Assembly (NCBI RefSeq): GCF_001641125.1
Contig: NZ_LWLP01000001.1
Coordinates: forward strand, 442,156 to 506,155
Direction of reading: 5' to 3'
Origin: Arthrobacter sp. OY3WO11
GTDB lineage: Bacteria > Actinomycetota > Actinomycetes > Actinomycetales > Micrococcaceae
DNA: 64,000 nt
Position numbers and translations under genes: made by a program. Below the pieces are notes generated by a model. It did no database searches. It was given only the letters and a program-made list of their open reading frames with translations, and had not been told where the DNA came from. Positions 51,759 through 61,805 of the stretch are shown in pieces. Every line of letters starts with the position of its first letter. Positions within the stretch are counted from its first letter, which is position 1.

Positions 51759-53288
51759 ATGACCACATCGGGCAGTACGGATCAGTGGCTTGGCCGTGCC
51801 CGGCAGGCGGTGTGGAGCGGCGCCAACGGCGTGCGGACGTCCTGGCCGTTGGTCCTGCTGTCGGCACTTCTGGTGGCCCTCGCCGTTCCGGCAGCACTGC
51901 TGGTGGCGCCGGGCTTCCTCGGTCCGGAACCACCGGCCCCCGCTCCACCTGCGCCTGCCTGGCAGCAGGTTCCAACCGCACTTTCTCCCGTGCCGGGACT
52001 TGCCCCGCCGGATGGCTCCGCTCCCGTTCCGCTCGCGTCCACCGTCAGCGCCCAGTTGGAGCCGCTGCTGAAGGCCGACGGCGGCGGTACCTTCACCGCC
52101 CTGGTCCAGGATGCGCTCACCGGCCAGGTCCTGTTTGACCGTGGCGGTTCGGAAGCCCGGGTGCCGGCGTCCAACATGAAGCTGCTGGCGGCGGTCGCCG
52201 CCCTGCGGGCCCTCGGCCCGGAGCACCGGTTCGCCACCCAGGCTGTCGCCGGGCCAGCGCCGGGTCAGGTGGTGCTGGTTGGCGGCGGCGACGTCCTTCT
52301 TGGGCCCGGCGGGTCCGCCCCGGAACAGGTGATGGGCCACGCAGGCCTGGCAACGCTGGCGGCCCAGGCCGTGGAGGCGCTGCAGGAAGGCGGCGCGGCC
52401 GGGGAGATCAAAGTCCTGGTGGACGATTCCCTCTTCTCCGGCCCCGCCCTGAACCCGGCGTGGGCATCAGGGGACGTGGCCGCCGGTGAAGTCGCTCCCG
52501 TATATCCCCTGGCATTGAACTCCGCCCGCTACGATCCCGCCGTCACCACCGGCCCCCGCCCGCAGGACGCGGCCATGACGGCGGCGGAGGAATTCGCAGC
52601 CCGGCTGCGCACGGAAGGCGCCGCCGCGGGACTCACCGTGGCAGCCGCCGTCGAACGCCGGCCCCAAGCGGGCACCACGGCGCCAGCCGGCCCGGAGGGG
52701 GAGGGGACCAGCCAGCCGGTGGTGCTGGGCGAAGTGCAGTCCGCCACCGTCGCGGAGCAGGTGAACCTGATGCTCCAGGACTCGGACAACTACCTGGCGG
52801 AGGCATTGGGCCGGCTGACAGCGCTGGCTGACGGGCTTCCCGGCAGTAGCGACGGCGCCACGGCAGCGGTGGGTGCGCAACTGGCCGCTGCCGGTTTGGC
52901 GGCGGAGGGGATGAAGCTGGTGGACGTGTGCGGCCTGGCCATGGGCAACCTGGTCCCGGCCCGGCAGTTTTCCGAGGTGGTGCGGGCCATCACGTCCGGC
53001 ACGGACACCCGGCTCCGGGCTGCGCTGGACGGCTTCCCGGTGGCCGGCCTCTCCGGAACCCTGGACACCCGGTACGGTGATGCCGCCACCGCCCGGGGCG
53101 CGGGACTGGTGCGCGCCAAGACCGGCACCCTCAACACCGTGCTGGCACTGAGCGGCTACGTGGTGGACGCGGACGGCCGGCTCCTGGTCTTTTCCTTTAT
53201 TGGGAACGGACTGACCCCCGGTGCCGCGGGGAACAAGGAGGCGCTGGACCGCGCCGCCACCGCGCTCGCCGGCTGCGGCTGCCGCTAA
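51759..53288 (+). CDS. dacB: D-alanyl-D-alanine carboxypeptidase/endopeptidase (PBP4)
   Basis: 509 residues. An uncleaved signal anchor at about 28-50 (TSWPLVLLSALLVALAVPAA) is followed by a Pro-rich linker. The penicillin-binding triad is SNMK (138-141), SDN (in DSDNYLAEALGRL) and KTG (RAKTGTLNTV). It trims or cleaves peptidoglycan cross-links outside the membrane. TATTAT (51681-51686) in the upstream region is a likely -10. The ATG at 51759 is chosen; a GTG at 51723 is possible. Codes MTTSGSTDQW first. Confidence 0.9.
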   Translation: MTTSGSTDQWLGRARQAVWSGANGVRTSWPLVLLSALLVALAVPAALLVAPGFLGPEPPAPAPPAPAWQQVPTALSPVPGLAPPDGSAPVPLASTVSAQLEPLLKADGGGTFTALVQDALTGQVLFDRGGSEARVPASNMKLLAAVAALRALGPEHRFATQAVAGPAPGQVVLVGGGDVLLGPGGSAPEQVMGHAGLATLAAQAVEALQEGGAAGEIKVLVDDSLFSGPALNPAWASGDVAAGEVAPVYPLALNSARYDPAVTTGPRPQDAAMTAAEEFAARLRTEGAAAGLTVAAAVERRPQAGTTAPAGPEGEGTSQPVVLGEVQSATVAEQVNLMLQDSDNYLAEALGRLTALADGLPGSSDGATAAVGAQLAAAGLAAEGMKLVDVCGLAMGNLVPARQFSEVVRAITSGTDTRLRAALDGFPVAGLSGTLDTRYGDAATARGAGLVRAKTGTLNTVLALSGYVVDADGRLLVFSFIGNGLTPGAAGNKEALDRAATALAGCGCR

Positions 53289-53298
53289 GGGAGCGGAA

Positions 53299-53340
53299 GG
53301 GCGGTCCTGCCCCGCATGGGCGGTCCTGCCCCGCATGGGC
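53299..53340. repeat. 19-bp tandem repeat after dacB
   Basis: GGGCGGTCCTGCCCCGCAT occurs twice in tandem (53299-53317, 53318-53336) followed by a partial third copy (GGGCGGCCCTG). It merges into the hairpin at 53331-53377. Confidence 0.7.
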
Positions 53341-53377
53341 GGCCCTGACACACAGGGGGCCAGCACCGCCCATGCGG
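53331..53377 (+). terminator. Nested hairpin after dacB
   Basis: CCGCATGGGCGG (53331-53342) pairs perfectly with CCGCCCATGCGG (53366-53377). An inner hairpin CCCTG-ACACA-CAGGG (53343-53357) sits within the loop. It lies 43 bases after the dacB stop, built partly from the tandem repeat. Confidence 0.6.
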
Positions 53378-53453
53378 CGCCGGGCCGTTCATGGTGGGCA
53401 GATGGTTCGCCGGTGAGCGAACTTAAGGACTATCCCCAGCCTGCTGTGTTCTG

Positions 53454-54596
53454 ATGGGAACCATGGAGCCCACTGCACGCGAGTCGTCAGCCCAGACGTT
53501 GTCCGCCACGGCACAGTCCCTGATCAACTGGGACCTCGCCGCCTCCACCGCCGCGCGCCTGGCCCCGGCCGGGCCGGGGCTGGACCAGCCCGCCATCAGC
53601 GAGGCCGTGGACAGCCTGCGGCGCCTGGCGGATGTGTCCGTGGACCATGTCCACGAGATCACCGGGCTCGAGGCCGCGCGCGACCTCCGCGACTCCTCCG
53701 TGCTGGTGGTGGACCGGGCATCCTGGGCCAAAGCCAACACGCAGAGCTTCGCCGTGATGCTTAAACCCGCCATGGAAAAGATGCTGGAAAACAGGCAGGG
53801 CACCCTGAGCCCGGGCGCCGCCAGCGTCAGCGGGGCCATCACCGGAAGCCAGCTCGGTGCCGTCCTGGCGTTCCTTTCCAGCAAGGTCCTTGGCCAGTAC
53901 GATCCCTTCGCCGCCCTCGCCGAAGGCTCCACCGCGCCTCCGGCCGGCAGGCTCCTGCTGGTGGCCCCGAACATTGTGGCCGTGGAGCGCGAACTCAACG
54001 TCACCCCGGAGGATTTCCGGCTCTGGGTGTGCCTGCACGAACAGACCCACCGCGTGCAGTTTGCCGCGGCCCCGTGGCTCCGGCACCACATGCTGGAGCA
54101 GATCGACGAACTCAGCGTGCACCTGCTGGGCAACGTCGATTCCCTGATGGAGCGTGCCACCGCTGCTGCCCGCTCGCTGAAGGACCGTACCGTCACTGGG
54201 AACACTCCCGGCCGTGGCGCCATCCTGGACCTCCTCCAGGACCCGGAGGAGAAGGCTGCCATCTCGCACCTCACCGCTGTGATGAGCCTCCTTGAAGGCC
54301 ACGCCAACGTGGTGATGGACGCCGTGGACGCCAGCATCATCCCGTCCGTGAAGACCATCCGGCAGCGGTTCAGCGACCGGGGCAAGGACCGCGGCGTGAT
54401 CGAAAAGTTCATCCGCAGCCTCCTGGGCCTGGACGCGAAGATGCGCCAGTATTCTGACGGCGCCAGGTTTGTGCGGGCCGTGGTGGACGCGGCCGGCATG
54501 GAAGGCTTCAACAGGGTCTGGGAGTCCGCGGATCACCTGCCCACCGAACCCGAGATCCACGACGCCAAGCTGTGGCTTGAGCGGATGGGGCTCTGA
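53454..54596 (+). CDS. Zinc-dependent metalloprotease, DUF2342 family
   Basis: 380 residues. The HEQTH motif (about residue 195) within CLHEQTHRVQFAAAPWLR is the gluzincin-like zinc site of this actinobacterial family. Flanking LINWDLAASTAARLAP and VMDAVDASIIPSVKTIR are also characteristic. Also named 'coenzyme F420 biosynthesis-associated' in some annotations. Function unestablished. The gene runs directly into tilS, whose TTG follows the TGA stop without a gap, so they are translationally coupled. Confidence 0.85.
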   Translation: MGTMEPTARESSAQTLSATAQSLINWDLAASTAARLAPAGPGLDQPAISEAVDSLRRLADVSVDHVHEITGLEAARDLRDSSVLVVDRASWAKANTQSFAVMLKPAMEKMLENRQGTLSPGAASVSGAITGSQLGAVLAFLSSKVLGQYDPFAALAEGSTAPPAGRLLLVAPNIVAVERELNVTPEDFRLWVCLHEQTHRVQFAAAPWLRHHMLEQIDELSVHLLGNVDSLMERATAAARSLKDRTVTGNTPGRGAILDLLQDPEEKAAISHLTAVMSLLEGHANVVMDAVDASIIPSVKTIRQRFSDRGKDRGVIEKFIRSLLGLDAKMRQYSDGARFVRAVVDAAGMEGFNRVWESADHLPTEPEIHDAKLWLERMGL

Positions 54597-55811
54597 TTGC
54601 CGCGCAGCCAGCCACCTGAGGCCGTTTCCGCCGCCGAAGCCACCGCCGGGGCCGCCACTGCGGGTGCCGCCACGGGTGCCGCGAACGGCGGTTTCAGCAG
54701 CGGACGACGACGGCCCGGCAGACTGGCGCCCGTCGTCGGCAAAGCGCGCAAAGCGCTGGGGGACACCCTGGCCCAGGCCGGCTATCCGCGCCACGTCCTG
54801 GTTGCCTGCAGCGGCGGCCCGGACTCCCTGGCCCTGGCAGCCGTGGCCGCGTACTTTGCCCGGCGCGGGCATGTGGACGGCCACCCGGTGACGGTCGGGG
54901 CGGCCGTGGTTGACCACCAGTTGCAGGAAGGGTCCGCCCAGGTCGCCGCCAGGACCGCGGAGATGCTGGAGGAGCTGGGCCTGTCCCCGGTGGACATCCG
55001 GACCGCAACGGTGGATGGCACCGGCATGGGACCCGAGGCGGCAGCCCGCGAGGCCCGGCACGCCGCATTGGAAGCGGCAGCGGCAAGCCAGGGGGCGGCG
55101 GCAATCCTGCTGGGCCACACCCTGGACGACCAGGCCGAGCAGGTGCTCCTGGGCCTGGCGCGCGGCTCAGGCACGCGCTCGCTGGCAGGCATGAGGCCTG
55201 CGAGGGGTGCCCTGCTGCGGCCGTTCCTGGGGCTTCGCCGGGCGGATACCGAAGCGATCTGCGAGGTGGAGGAGCTCCAGCCCTGGCATGACCCCACCAA
55301 CTCGGACCCGTCCTATGCCCGGTCCCGGACGCGCGTGGAAGTACTCCCGCACCTGGAGGAAAAACTCGGTCCCGGCGTCGCGGAATCCCTTGCCCGCACA
55401 GCCTCCATCCTGCAGCTCGACGCCGACTACCTCGAGGATGTGGCGGAAGCCACCTTCGCGTCGCTCGTGGAGCGGAACGGCTTGGAACTGAGCCTTCCGG
55501 AGGAAGCGTTGCGCGGCCTGCCCCCTGCCATCAGGTACCGCGTGATCGCCAAGGCCGCGGCCGACGTCGGCGGGCAGCAGCCCAGCTACCAGCGCCTTTT
55601 GGCGGCGGAGGCGCTGCTGCGGCGGCACGGCTCGGCGGGGCCGGTGGAACTCCCCGGCGGAGTGAGCGCCTACCGCCTGTCCCTCGCGCAGCTGGCCGGT
55701 GCGGAAGCCGCGGACAGCCCGGCGGCCGGCGGCAAAGCCAAACCCGTTCCCCGCGGAGCCGCACGCTGTGGGAAGCTAGTACTCCGGCTTCAAAAGCCGC
55801 CCGAAAAATAG
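54597..55811 (+). CDS. tilS: tRNA(Ile)-lysidine synthetase
   Basis: 404 residues from a TTG that abuts the previous stop. The PP-loop ATP motif SGGPDS is at 72-77. ILLGHTLDDQAEQVLLGLARGSG and LRPFLGLRRADTEAICE are characteristic. It modifies cytidine 34 of tRNA-Ile(CAU) to lysidine so AUA is read correctly. The N-terminal 45 residues are Ala/Gly-rich and unlike the family. No ATG or GTG exists before the PP-loop, so the TTG start remains best. Confidence 0.88.
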   Translation: MPRSQPPEAVSAAEATAGAATAGAATGAANGGFSSGRRRPGRLAPVVGKARKALGDTLAQAGYPRHVLVACSGGPDSLALAAVAAYFARRGHVDGHPVTVGAAVVDHQLQEGSAQVAARTAEMLEELGLSPVDIRTATVDGTGMGPEAAAREARHAALEAAAASQGAAAILLGHTLDDQAEQVLLGLARGSGTRSLAGMRPARGALLRPFLGLRRADTEAICEVEELQPWHDPTNSDPSYARSRTRVEVLPHLEEKLGPGVAESLARTASILQLDADYLEDVAEATFASLVERNGLELSLPEEALRGLPPAIRYRVIAKAAADVGGQQPSYQRLLAAEALLRRHGSAGPVELPGGVSAYRLSLAQLAGAEAADSPAAGGKAKPVPRGAARCGKLVLRLQKPPEK

Positions 55812-55841
55812 TCGCACCCCGCATCTACACAGGAGCCATTG

Positions 55842-56393
55842 GTGGATTCAAACGACGTCCAGGCAGACCTCAAGCACGTTCTCTACACCAAGGAACAGAT
55901 CCAGCAGCGGATCACCGAACTCGCTGCCCAGATCGACAAGGACTACGAGGGCCGCGAAATCCTCATCGTGGGCGTGCTCAAGGGTGCGGTGATGGTCATG
56001 GCTGACCTGGCCCGGGCGCTGCACAGCCACATTTCCATGGACTGGATGGCTGTGTCCTCCTACGGTTCCGGCACCCAGTCCTCCGGGGTTGTCCGCATCC
56101 TGAAGGACCTGGACACGGACCTCATGGGCAAGGACGTGCTGATCGTCGAGGACATCATCGACTCCGGCCTCACCCTGTCCTGGCTGAAGACCAACCTGGA
56201 ATCGCGCGGCACGGCATCGGTGGAGATCTGCACCGCCTTCCGCAAGCCCACCGCCGCCAAGGTGGAGATCGACGTCAAGTACGTTGGCTACGACATCCCC
56301 AACGAATTCGTGGTCGGCTACGGCCTGGACTACGCCGAGAAGTACCGCAACCTGGACTTCGTGGGCACCCTGGCCCCGCACGTTTACGAGTAG
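55842..56393 (+). CDS. hpt: Hypoxanthine phosphoribosyltransferase
   Basis: 183 residues. The PRPP-binding motif is VEDIIDSGLTLSWL (Asp pair at about 106-107). The start is MDSNDVQADLKHVLYTKEQI, and VGVLKGAVMVMADL precedes the active loop SSYGSGTQSSG. It salvages hypoxanthine and guanine. The GTG at 55842 is preferred with AGGAG 6 bases before; the TTG at 55839 is an alternative. Typical tilS-hpt-ftsH order. Confidence 0.93.
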   Translation: MDSNDVQADLKHVLYTKEQIQQRITELAAQIDKDYEGREILIVGVLKGAVMVMADLARALHSHISMDWMAVSSYGSGTQSSGVVRILKDLDTDLMGKDVLIVEDIIDSGLTLSWLKTNLESRGTASVEICTAFRKPTAAKVEIDVKYVGYDIPNEFVVGYGLDYAEKYRNLDFVGTLAPHVYE

Positions 56394-56538
56394 GCTGCCC
56401 CTCCCGAACCTCCGCCGCGCCGCCGTCGGCATCGCCCTGCAGAACCCCGCCCTTGGGGCAGGCCCTCCGCCGTCCTGGCAGCGCTACGCCCACAGGGAAC
56501 TTTTGCCGTCCATCATGCGTGATCTACTCCGGACGGTG

Positions 56539-56544
56539 TATAGC
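56539..56544 (+). promoter_or_regulatory. Possible -10 for ftsH
   Basis: TATAGC within GTGTATAGCTAG lies 84 bases upstream of the ftsH ATG, in a 234-base gap. No clear -35 can be named, so this is tentative. Confidence 0.3.
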
Positions 56545-56627
56545 TAGAAGCTGACGCAGCACCATCACGCGCGCAGACTACTCGCCGTGCAGCACTACCA
56601 GAAGGGACGGGGTTAGCCCCCGAACAG

Positions 56628-58691
56628 ATGAAAGCTAAGAATTTCTTCAAAGGCCCGGGCATCTGGATCGTCGTTGTGGTCGGTCTGCTCCTGGTGGCCT
56701 TTGCAACGCTTGCCCCCGGTGGTGCGGCACGGATTGACACGGACAAGGGCCTTGAGCTGCTCTCCGGGGACCAGGTGGAGCAGGCCAAGATCTTCGACGG
56801 CGAAAACCGCGTTGACCTGACTTTGAAGGACAACCTGCAGCTGGACGGGCAGGACAAGGGCAAGAGCGTCCAGTTCTTCTTCGTGGACGCCCGTGCCGAG
56901 GACGTAGTCAAGGCCGTCACGGACTCCAAGCCGGCCCAGGGCTACACGGACCAGCCGATTGAGAGCAACTGGTTCTCCGGCCTGCTCTCCCTCCTGATTC
57001 CCGTCATCCTCCTGGGCGCCCTTTTCTGGTTCCTTATGACCCGCATGCAGGGCGGCGGCTCCAAGATCATGCAGTTCGGCAAGTCCAAGGCCAAGATGGT
57101 CAGCAAGGACATGCCGCAGGTGACCTTTGCTGACGTCGCCGGATCCGACGAAGCCGTGGAAGAGCTCCAGGAGATCAAGGAATTCCTCCAGGAGCCCGCC
57201 AAGTTCCAGGCCGTGGGCGCCAAGATCCCCAAGGGCGTGCTGCTGTACGGCCCTCCGGGTACCGGTAAAACCCTCCTGGCCCGCGCCGTCGCAGGCGAGG
57301 CAGGCGTCCCGTTCTTCTCCATCTCCGGCTCCGACTTCGTGGAAATGTTCGTCGGTGTGGGTGCCTCACGCGTCCGCGACCTGTTCGAGCAGGCCAAGGC
57401 CAACTCCCCGGCCATCATCTTCGTGGACGAGATCGACGCCGTTGGCCGCCACCGCGGTGCCGGCATCGGCGGCGGCAACGACGAACGCGAGCAGACCCTC
57501 AACCAGCTCCTGGTGGAGATGGACGGCTTCGACGTCAAGACCAACGTCATCCTCATCGCCGCCACCAACCGCCCGGACGTGCTGGACCCCGCACTGCTCC
57601 GCCCCGGACGTTTCGACCGGCAGATCGGCGTGGAAGCACCGGACCTGATCGGGCGCGACCAGATCCTGCAGGTCCATTCAAAGGGCAAGCCGATGGCACC
57701 CGGAGTGGACCTCAAGGCCGTGGCCAAGAAGACTCCCGGTTACACCGGCGCAGACCTGGCCAACGTCCTCAACGAGGCAGCGCTGCTCACCGCGCGCTCC
57801 AACGCGAACCTCATCGACGACCGTGCACTGGACGAGGCCATTGACCGTGTCATGGCCGGACCCCAGAAGCGCAGCCGCGTGATGAAGGAGCACGAACGCA
57901 AGATCACCGCCTACCACGAAGGCGGCCACGCCCTGGTGGCGGCAGCGCTGCGGAACTCCAGCCCGGTCACCAAGATCACCATCCTGCCCCGCGGCCGTGC
58001 CCTGGGCTACACCATGGTGGTCCCGGACAACGACAAGTACTCCGTGACCCGCAACGAACTGCTGGACCAGATGGCCTACGCCATGGGCGGCCGCGTTGCA
58101 GAAGAAATCGTGTTCCACGACCCGTCCACCGGCGCGTCCAACGACATCGAAAAGGCCACCGGCACCGCACGCAAGATGGTCACCGAGTACGGTATGAGCG
58201 AGCGCGTCGGTGCGGTCCGGCTGGGCCAGGGCGGCGGAGAGCCCTTCCTGGGCCGCGACGCCGGGCACGAGCGCAACTACTCTGACCAGATCGCCTACGT
58301 GGTGGACGAGGAAGTGCGCCGGCTCATCGACCAGGCCCACGACGAGGCCTACGCCATCCTCACCGAAAACCGCGACGTCCTGGACCGGCTGGCCCTCGAG
58401 CTTCTGGAACGCGAAACCCTGAACCAGGCCGAGATCGCCGACATCTTCCGCGACATCCGCAAACGCGATTTCCGCGAAGTGTGGCTGTCCAAGGAGTCCC
58501 GTCCGGTCCAGATGGCGGGCCCCGTGGAGTCGCGCCAGGAGAGGGCGGAGCGCGAGGCCCAGGAGGAGGCAAAGCAGGCGCGCCTGGATGAGCCGCTCGA
58601 CGCCCAGCCGCCGCACCCGCAGGGTGTTCCGGAGGATGCTCCGTTCCAGGGCGGCGTCACCGACGCGGGCCCGGACACCCTTCGCGGCTAA
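56628..58691 (+). CDS. ftsH: ATP-dependent zinc metalloprotease FtsH
   Basis: 687 residues. Two N-terminal membrane helices (about 11-29 and 116-138) flank a periplasmic-type segment. The AAA+ domain has Walker A GPPGTGKT (208-215), Walker B IIFVDEID and the SRH arginine region near [19 protein letters not shown]. The zinc protease motif HEGGH is at 430-434. The C-terminal tail is rich in charged residues. A membrane quality-control protease. First gene in the run ending with the fol genes. Confidence 0.95.
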   Translation: MKAKNFFKGPGIWIVVVVGLLLVAFATLAPGGAARIDTDKGLELLSGDQVEQAKIFDGENRVDLTLKDNLQLDGQDKGKSVQFFFVDARAEDVVKAVTDSKPAQGYTDQPIESNWFSGLLSLLIPVILLGALFWFLMTRMQGGGSKIMQFGKSKAKMVSKDMPQVTFADVAGSDEAVEELQEIKEFLQEPAKFQAVGAKIPKGVLLYGPPGTGKTLLARAVAGEAGVPFFSISGSDFVEMFVGVGASRVRDLFEQAKANSPAIIFVDEIDAVGRHRGAGIGGGNDEREQTLNQLLVEMDGFDVKTNVILIAATNRPDVLDPALLRPGRFDRQIGVEAPDLIGRDQILQVHSKGKPMAPGVDLKAVAKKTPGYTGADLANVLNEAALLTARSNANLIDDRALDEAIDRVMAGPQKRSRVMKEHERKITAYHEGGHALVAAALRNSSPVTKITILPRGRALGYTMVVPDNDKYSVTRNELLDQMAYAMGGRVAEEIVFHDPSTGASNDIEKATGTARKMVTEYGMSERVGAVRLGQGGGEPFLGRDAGHERNYSDQIAYVVDEEVRRLIDQAHDEAYAILTENRDVLDRLALELLERETLNQAEIADIFRDIRKRDFREVWLSKESRPVQMAGPVESRQERAEREAQEEAKQARLDEPLDAQPPHPQGVPEDAPFQGGVTDAGPDTLRG

Positions 58692-58700
58692 GCTTTCTAC

Positions 58701-59345
58701 GTGACCCACTTCGACGACGACGACGTTCCCGCCTCCGCCGGATACCCGGCGGAGGGCGGATCCCACCACTCAAAGCACCACAAGGTGGACCGGCCCCGGA
58801 TTGAGGCGGCCGTCCGTGAGATTCTCCTTGCCATCGGAGAGGACCCGGACCGCGGCGGCCTCATCGACACCCCCAAGCGCGTGGCCAAGGCCTACGCCGA
58901 GGTGTTTGCCGGGCTGCACCACGACCCCGCGGACGTCCTGTCCACCACCTTTGACCTTGACCATGAGGAACTCGTCCTGGTCAAGGACATCCCCTTCTAT
59001 TCCACCTGCGAGCACCACCTGGTGCCGTTCCACGGGGTGGCCCACGTGGGTTACATCCCGTCTCACGAGGGCAAGGTGACGGGCTTGAGCAAGCTGGCCC
59101 GGCTCGTGGACATTTATGCCCGCCGCCCGCAGGTGCAGGAGCGGCTCACCACTGAGATCGTCGAGGCGATGGTCCGCTACCTCAAACCCCGTGGCGCCAT
59201 CGTCGTTGTTGAATGCGAACACATGTGCATGTCAATGCGCGGTATCCGCAAGCCCGGAGCGAAGACCGTCACCAGCGCGGTCCGCGGGCAGCTTCATGAC
59301 CCGGCCACCCGTGCCGAAGCCATGAGCCTCATCCTCGGAAGGTAA
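58701..59345 (+). CDS. folE: GTP cyclohydrolase I
   Basis: 214 residues. It opens GTP to 7,8-dihydroneopterin triphosphate, the first step of folate synthesis. Visible are [12 protein letters not shown] (zinc Cys/His ligands), [16 protein letters not shown] and the zinc Cys in [12 protein letters not shown]. The N-terminal 40 residues are polar and variable. It starts with GTG 9 bases after the ftsH stop, and folP follows in the same run, so it is part of a fol operon. Confidence 0.95.
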   Translation: MTHFDDDDVPASAGYPAEGGSHHSKHHKVDRPRIEAAVREILLAIGEDPDRGGLIDTPKRVAKAYAEVFAGLHHDPADVLSTTFDLDHEELVLVKDIPFYSTCEHHLVPFHGVAHVGYIPSHEGKVTGLSKLARLVDIYARRPQVQERLTTEIVEAMVRYLKPRGAIVVVECEHMCMSMRGIRKPGAKTVTSAVRGQLHDPATRAEAMSLILGR

Positions 59346-59355
59346 ACCCCAGACC

Positions 59356-60276
59356 ATGGACTCACTAGCTGCAGCGCCGGGAACCGGCCCCGCAACATCC
59401 CCCTTGCCCATCCTTCGCAAACCGCGACCGGCGGCTCGGTTCGAAGACCTCCCCACGGACCGCACGCTGGTCATGGGTATCCTGAACGTCACCCCGGATT
59501 CGTTCAGCGACGGCGGCCGGCATGCCACGGCGGACACTGCCATCGCGGCGGGGCTGCGGATGTTCTACGCCGGTGCGGACATCATTGACGTTGGCGGCGA
59601 ATCCACCCGGCCCGGTGCCGAGGACGTCAGCCCGGAAGAAGAACAGCAGCGCGTGGTCCCCGTCATCCGGGCACTGGTGAAGGCCGGGGCGCTCGTCAGC
59701 ATCGACACCACGCACGCCTCCACGGCCGCCGCTGCGGTGGAAGCCGGTGCTGCCATTGTCAATGACATCTCAGGCCTCAGCATCGAACCGGAAATGGCGG
59801 AGTTCGTGGCGGCCGCCAAGGTTCCGTACATCCTTACCCACCGCCGCGGGGACGCGCGCACCATGAATTCGCTCGCCGACTACAAGGATGTGGCGGGGGA
59901 AGTGGTGGCCGAACTCGCAGGCGTGCGGGACAAGCTGTACGCCGCCGGTGTCACCGCGGAAAAGATCATCGTGGACCCGGGCCTGGGGTTCGCCAAGAAC
60001 GACGCCCAGAACTGGGAGCTCCTGCAGAACCTGGACCAGCTGGACAGCTTGGGCCACCGCGTCCTGGTGGGCGCCTCACGCAAGCGTTTCCTCGGCACCC
60101 TGCTCACGGTGGCCGGCAAGGCCGCCGCCCCGGAGGAGCGCGACGGCGCCACCGCTGCCATCACCGCCATCAGCGCCTACCGCGGCGCCTGGGCTGTCCG
60201 CGTGCACGACGTCGGCCCCAGCCTTGACGCCGTTAAGGTTGCCGCGCGCATGGCCGCGCCCCGCGCCGGCAGCTAA
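59356..60276 (+). CDS. folP: Dihydropteroate synthase
   Basis: 306 residues. TIM barrel with the pterin site LNVTPDSFSDGG (about 38-49) and DVGGESTRPGA. The later segments IVDPGLGFAKN, LVGASRKRFLG and VHDV complete the family. It condenses 6-hydroxymethyl-dihydropterin pyrophosphate with p-aminobenzoate; it is the sulfonamide target. The first 25 residues are a variable leader. folB follows 10 bases on. Confidence 0.95.
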   Translation: MDSLAAAPGTGPATSPLPILRKPRPAARFEDLPTDRTLVMGILNVTPDSFSDGGRHATADTAIAAGLRMFYAGADIIDVGGESTRPGAEDVSPEEEQQRVVPVIRALVKAGALVSIDTTHASTAAAAVEAGAAIVNDISGLSIEPEMAEFVAAAKVPYILTHRRGDARTMNSLADYKDVAGEVVAELAGVRDKLYAAGVTAEKIIVDPGLGFAKNDAQNWELLQNLDQLDSLGHRVLVGASRKRFLGTLLTVAGKAAAPEERDGATAAITAISAYRGAWAVRVHDVGPSLDAVKVAARMAAPRAGS

Positions 60277-60286
60277 GCCGCACCCC

Positions 60287-60694
60287 ATGGACAGGATTAC
60301 GCTGAGCGGAGTGACCGCCGTCGGGCATCACGGCGTGTTTGATTTTGAACGCCGCGAGGGCCAGCCTTTTGTTGTGGACGCAGTGCTGTACCTGGATTTC
60401 GCCAAGGCGGCAAAGTCCGACGACGTCCGGGACACCGCACACTACGGCGAGGTGGCGCAGCGTATTACCGAGTGGATCTCCGGCGAGCCGCTGAACCTGA
60501 TCGAAGCCCTGGCTGTTCGGATCGCGGACGGCCTGCTGGATGAGTTCGGGCTGGTGGCCGTGGACATCACCGTCCACAAGCCGCAGGCGCCCATCGAGGT
60601 TCCCTTCGGAGACGTGGCGGTCAGCGTCCACCGCGCCCGGCGCGATGGGGAAAAGCGCGATGGGGACAAGCAAGCCCAGGGGGAGGGGCCATGA
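60287..60694 (+). CDS. folB: Dihydroneopterin aldolase
   Basis: 135 residues. The start MDRITLSGVTAVGHHGVFDF and the conserved HYGEVAQRITEW and SGEPLNLIEALA (catalytic Lys/Glu pattern) are typical. It converts dihydroneopterin to hydroxymethyl-dihydropterin. The C-terminal 20 residues are Lys/Arg/Gly-rich and variable. ATGA overlap of 4 bases with folK. Confidence 0.92.
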   Translation: MDRITLSGVTAVGHHGVFDFERREGQPFVVDAVLYLDFAKAAKSDDVRDTAHYGEVAQRITEWISGEPLNLIEALAVRIADGLLDEFGLVAVDITVHKPQAPIEVPFGDVAVSVHRARRDGEKRDGDKQAQGEGP

Positions 60695-61236
60695 ACAGCG
60701 GCTATACCAAGGCGGTCCTGGCGCTCGGCAGCAACCTGGGCGAGCGCAACGACACCCTGTCCGAGGCTGTGGCGGACCTCGTTGATCCGCCGGAGGTGCG
60801 GCTGCTCGCCGTGTCGCCGGTTGTGCAGACGAAGGCCGTGGGCGGTCCTCCCAACCAGCCGGACTTCCTCAACATGATCATCACCGTGGAAACCAGCCTG
60901 GCCCCGCACGAGCTGCTGGCACACTGCCAGGCTGTGGAGAACAAGCACCACCGCGTGCGGGAGGTGCGCTGGGGGCCGCGGACGCTCGACGTCGACATCA
61001 TCACCTACGGCGACCTCCGCAGCGACGACCCTGCCCTGACACTGCCCCACCCCCGCGCCGCCGTCCGTGCCTTTGTCCTCTACCCGTGGTCGCTCATCGA
61101 GCCGGCTGCCACCCTGGACGGGGAACGGATCAGTGCCCTGGCCGCACGGGCTGACGATTTTGGCGACCTCGCCCCGTTCGACGGCTTCGGTGACTTCGAC
61201 GGCGTACCCACCGCCGGAGCGGTGGAAGAGCGATGA
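60691..61236 (+). CDS. folK: 2-amino-4-hydroxy-6-hydroxymethyldihydropteridine diphosphokinase
   Basis: 181 residues. ALGSNLGERNDTL near the N-terminus, VVQTKAVGGPPNQPDFLNMI and the signature RWGPRTLDVDIITYG (metal-binding Asp pair) identify it. It transfers pyrophosphate to 6-hydroxymethyl-dihydropterin, just before FolP in the pathway. Overlaps folB and the DUF3180 gene by 4 bases each. Confidence 0.94.
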   Translation: MNSGYTKAVLALGSNLGERNDTLSEAVADLVDPPEVRLLAVSPVVQTKAVGGPPNQPDFLNMIITVETSLAPHELLAHCQAVENKHHRVREVRWGPRTLDVDIITYGDLRSDDPALTLPHPRAAVRAFVLYPWSLIEPAATLDGERISALAARADDFGDLAPFDGFGDFDGVPTAGAVEER

Positions 61237-61805
61237 AACCCATCAATCCGCTGCGCCTCCTGCTGATCGGTTTCATCCTTGCCGTGGCGGGCTGGTCCGC
61301 CACCGTGGTGACCAGCCGGTTCGGCATGTCCACCCCCGTCCTCCCGGCCACCGCCCTGGCCACCATGGGCGTGATCGTGGCCATCACCCTGATCCTGGGC
61401 ATCCGGGTCCTGAAGTGGCGCAACAGCCTCGACGCCAACGGCGCCAGGACGGGCACCAAAGCAGGACCCAGGAAAAGGCCCGTGCTTGATCCGCTCCTCG
61501 CTGCCCGGACCCTGGTCCTGGCCCAGGCCTGCGCCTATGCCGGAACGGTGCTGTTGGGCTGGCACGTAGGCATCTTCCTGGACCAGCTCCGCATCTGGAG
61601 CCTGCGCAGCAACCAGGGCATCACCTGGCTGGCACTTGCCATGGCCGGCGGGGGACTGGTGATGATCGTGGTGGGCCTGCTGGTGGAGCGGTTCTGCAAG
61701 ATCCCGCCGGAGGACGGCGACACCAAGGGCATCGAGGGGAAACCCGGCCGGACCGTGCACGGTGAAGCCTCCGGGGAAGGCGAATATGCGTACCGAGGCG
61801 ATTGA
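61233..61805 (+). CDS. DUF3180 membrane protein
   Basis: 190 residues with four predicted helices: near 10-28, 38-56, 85-110 and 125-150. MKPINPLRLLLIGFILAVAG with RNSLDANGARTG and LDPLLAARTLVLAQACAYAG is the DUF3180 pattern seen directly after folK in many actinobacteria. Function unknown. The C-terminal tail is polar. It overlaps the next gene by 20 bases. Confidence 0.85.
   Translation: MKPINPLRLLLIGFILAVAGWSATVVTSRFGMSTPVLPATALATMGVIVAITLILGIRVLKWRNSLDANGARTGTKAGPRKRPVLDPLLAARTLVLAQACAYAGTVLLGWHVGIFLDQLRIWSLRSNQGITWLALAMAGGGLVMIVVGLLVERFCKIPPEDGDTKGIEGKPGRTVHGEASGEGEYAYRGD

Noticed and set aside
57678..58769. 363-residue leftward frame opposite ftsH
   Set aside because: Shadow of the AAA+ and protease domains.
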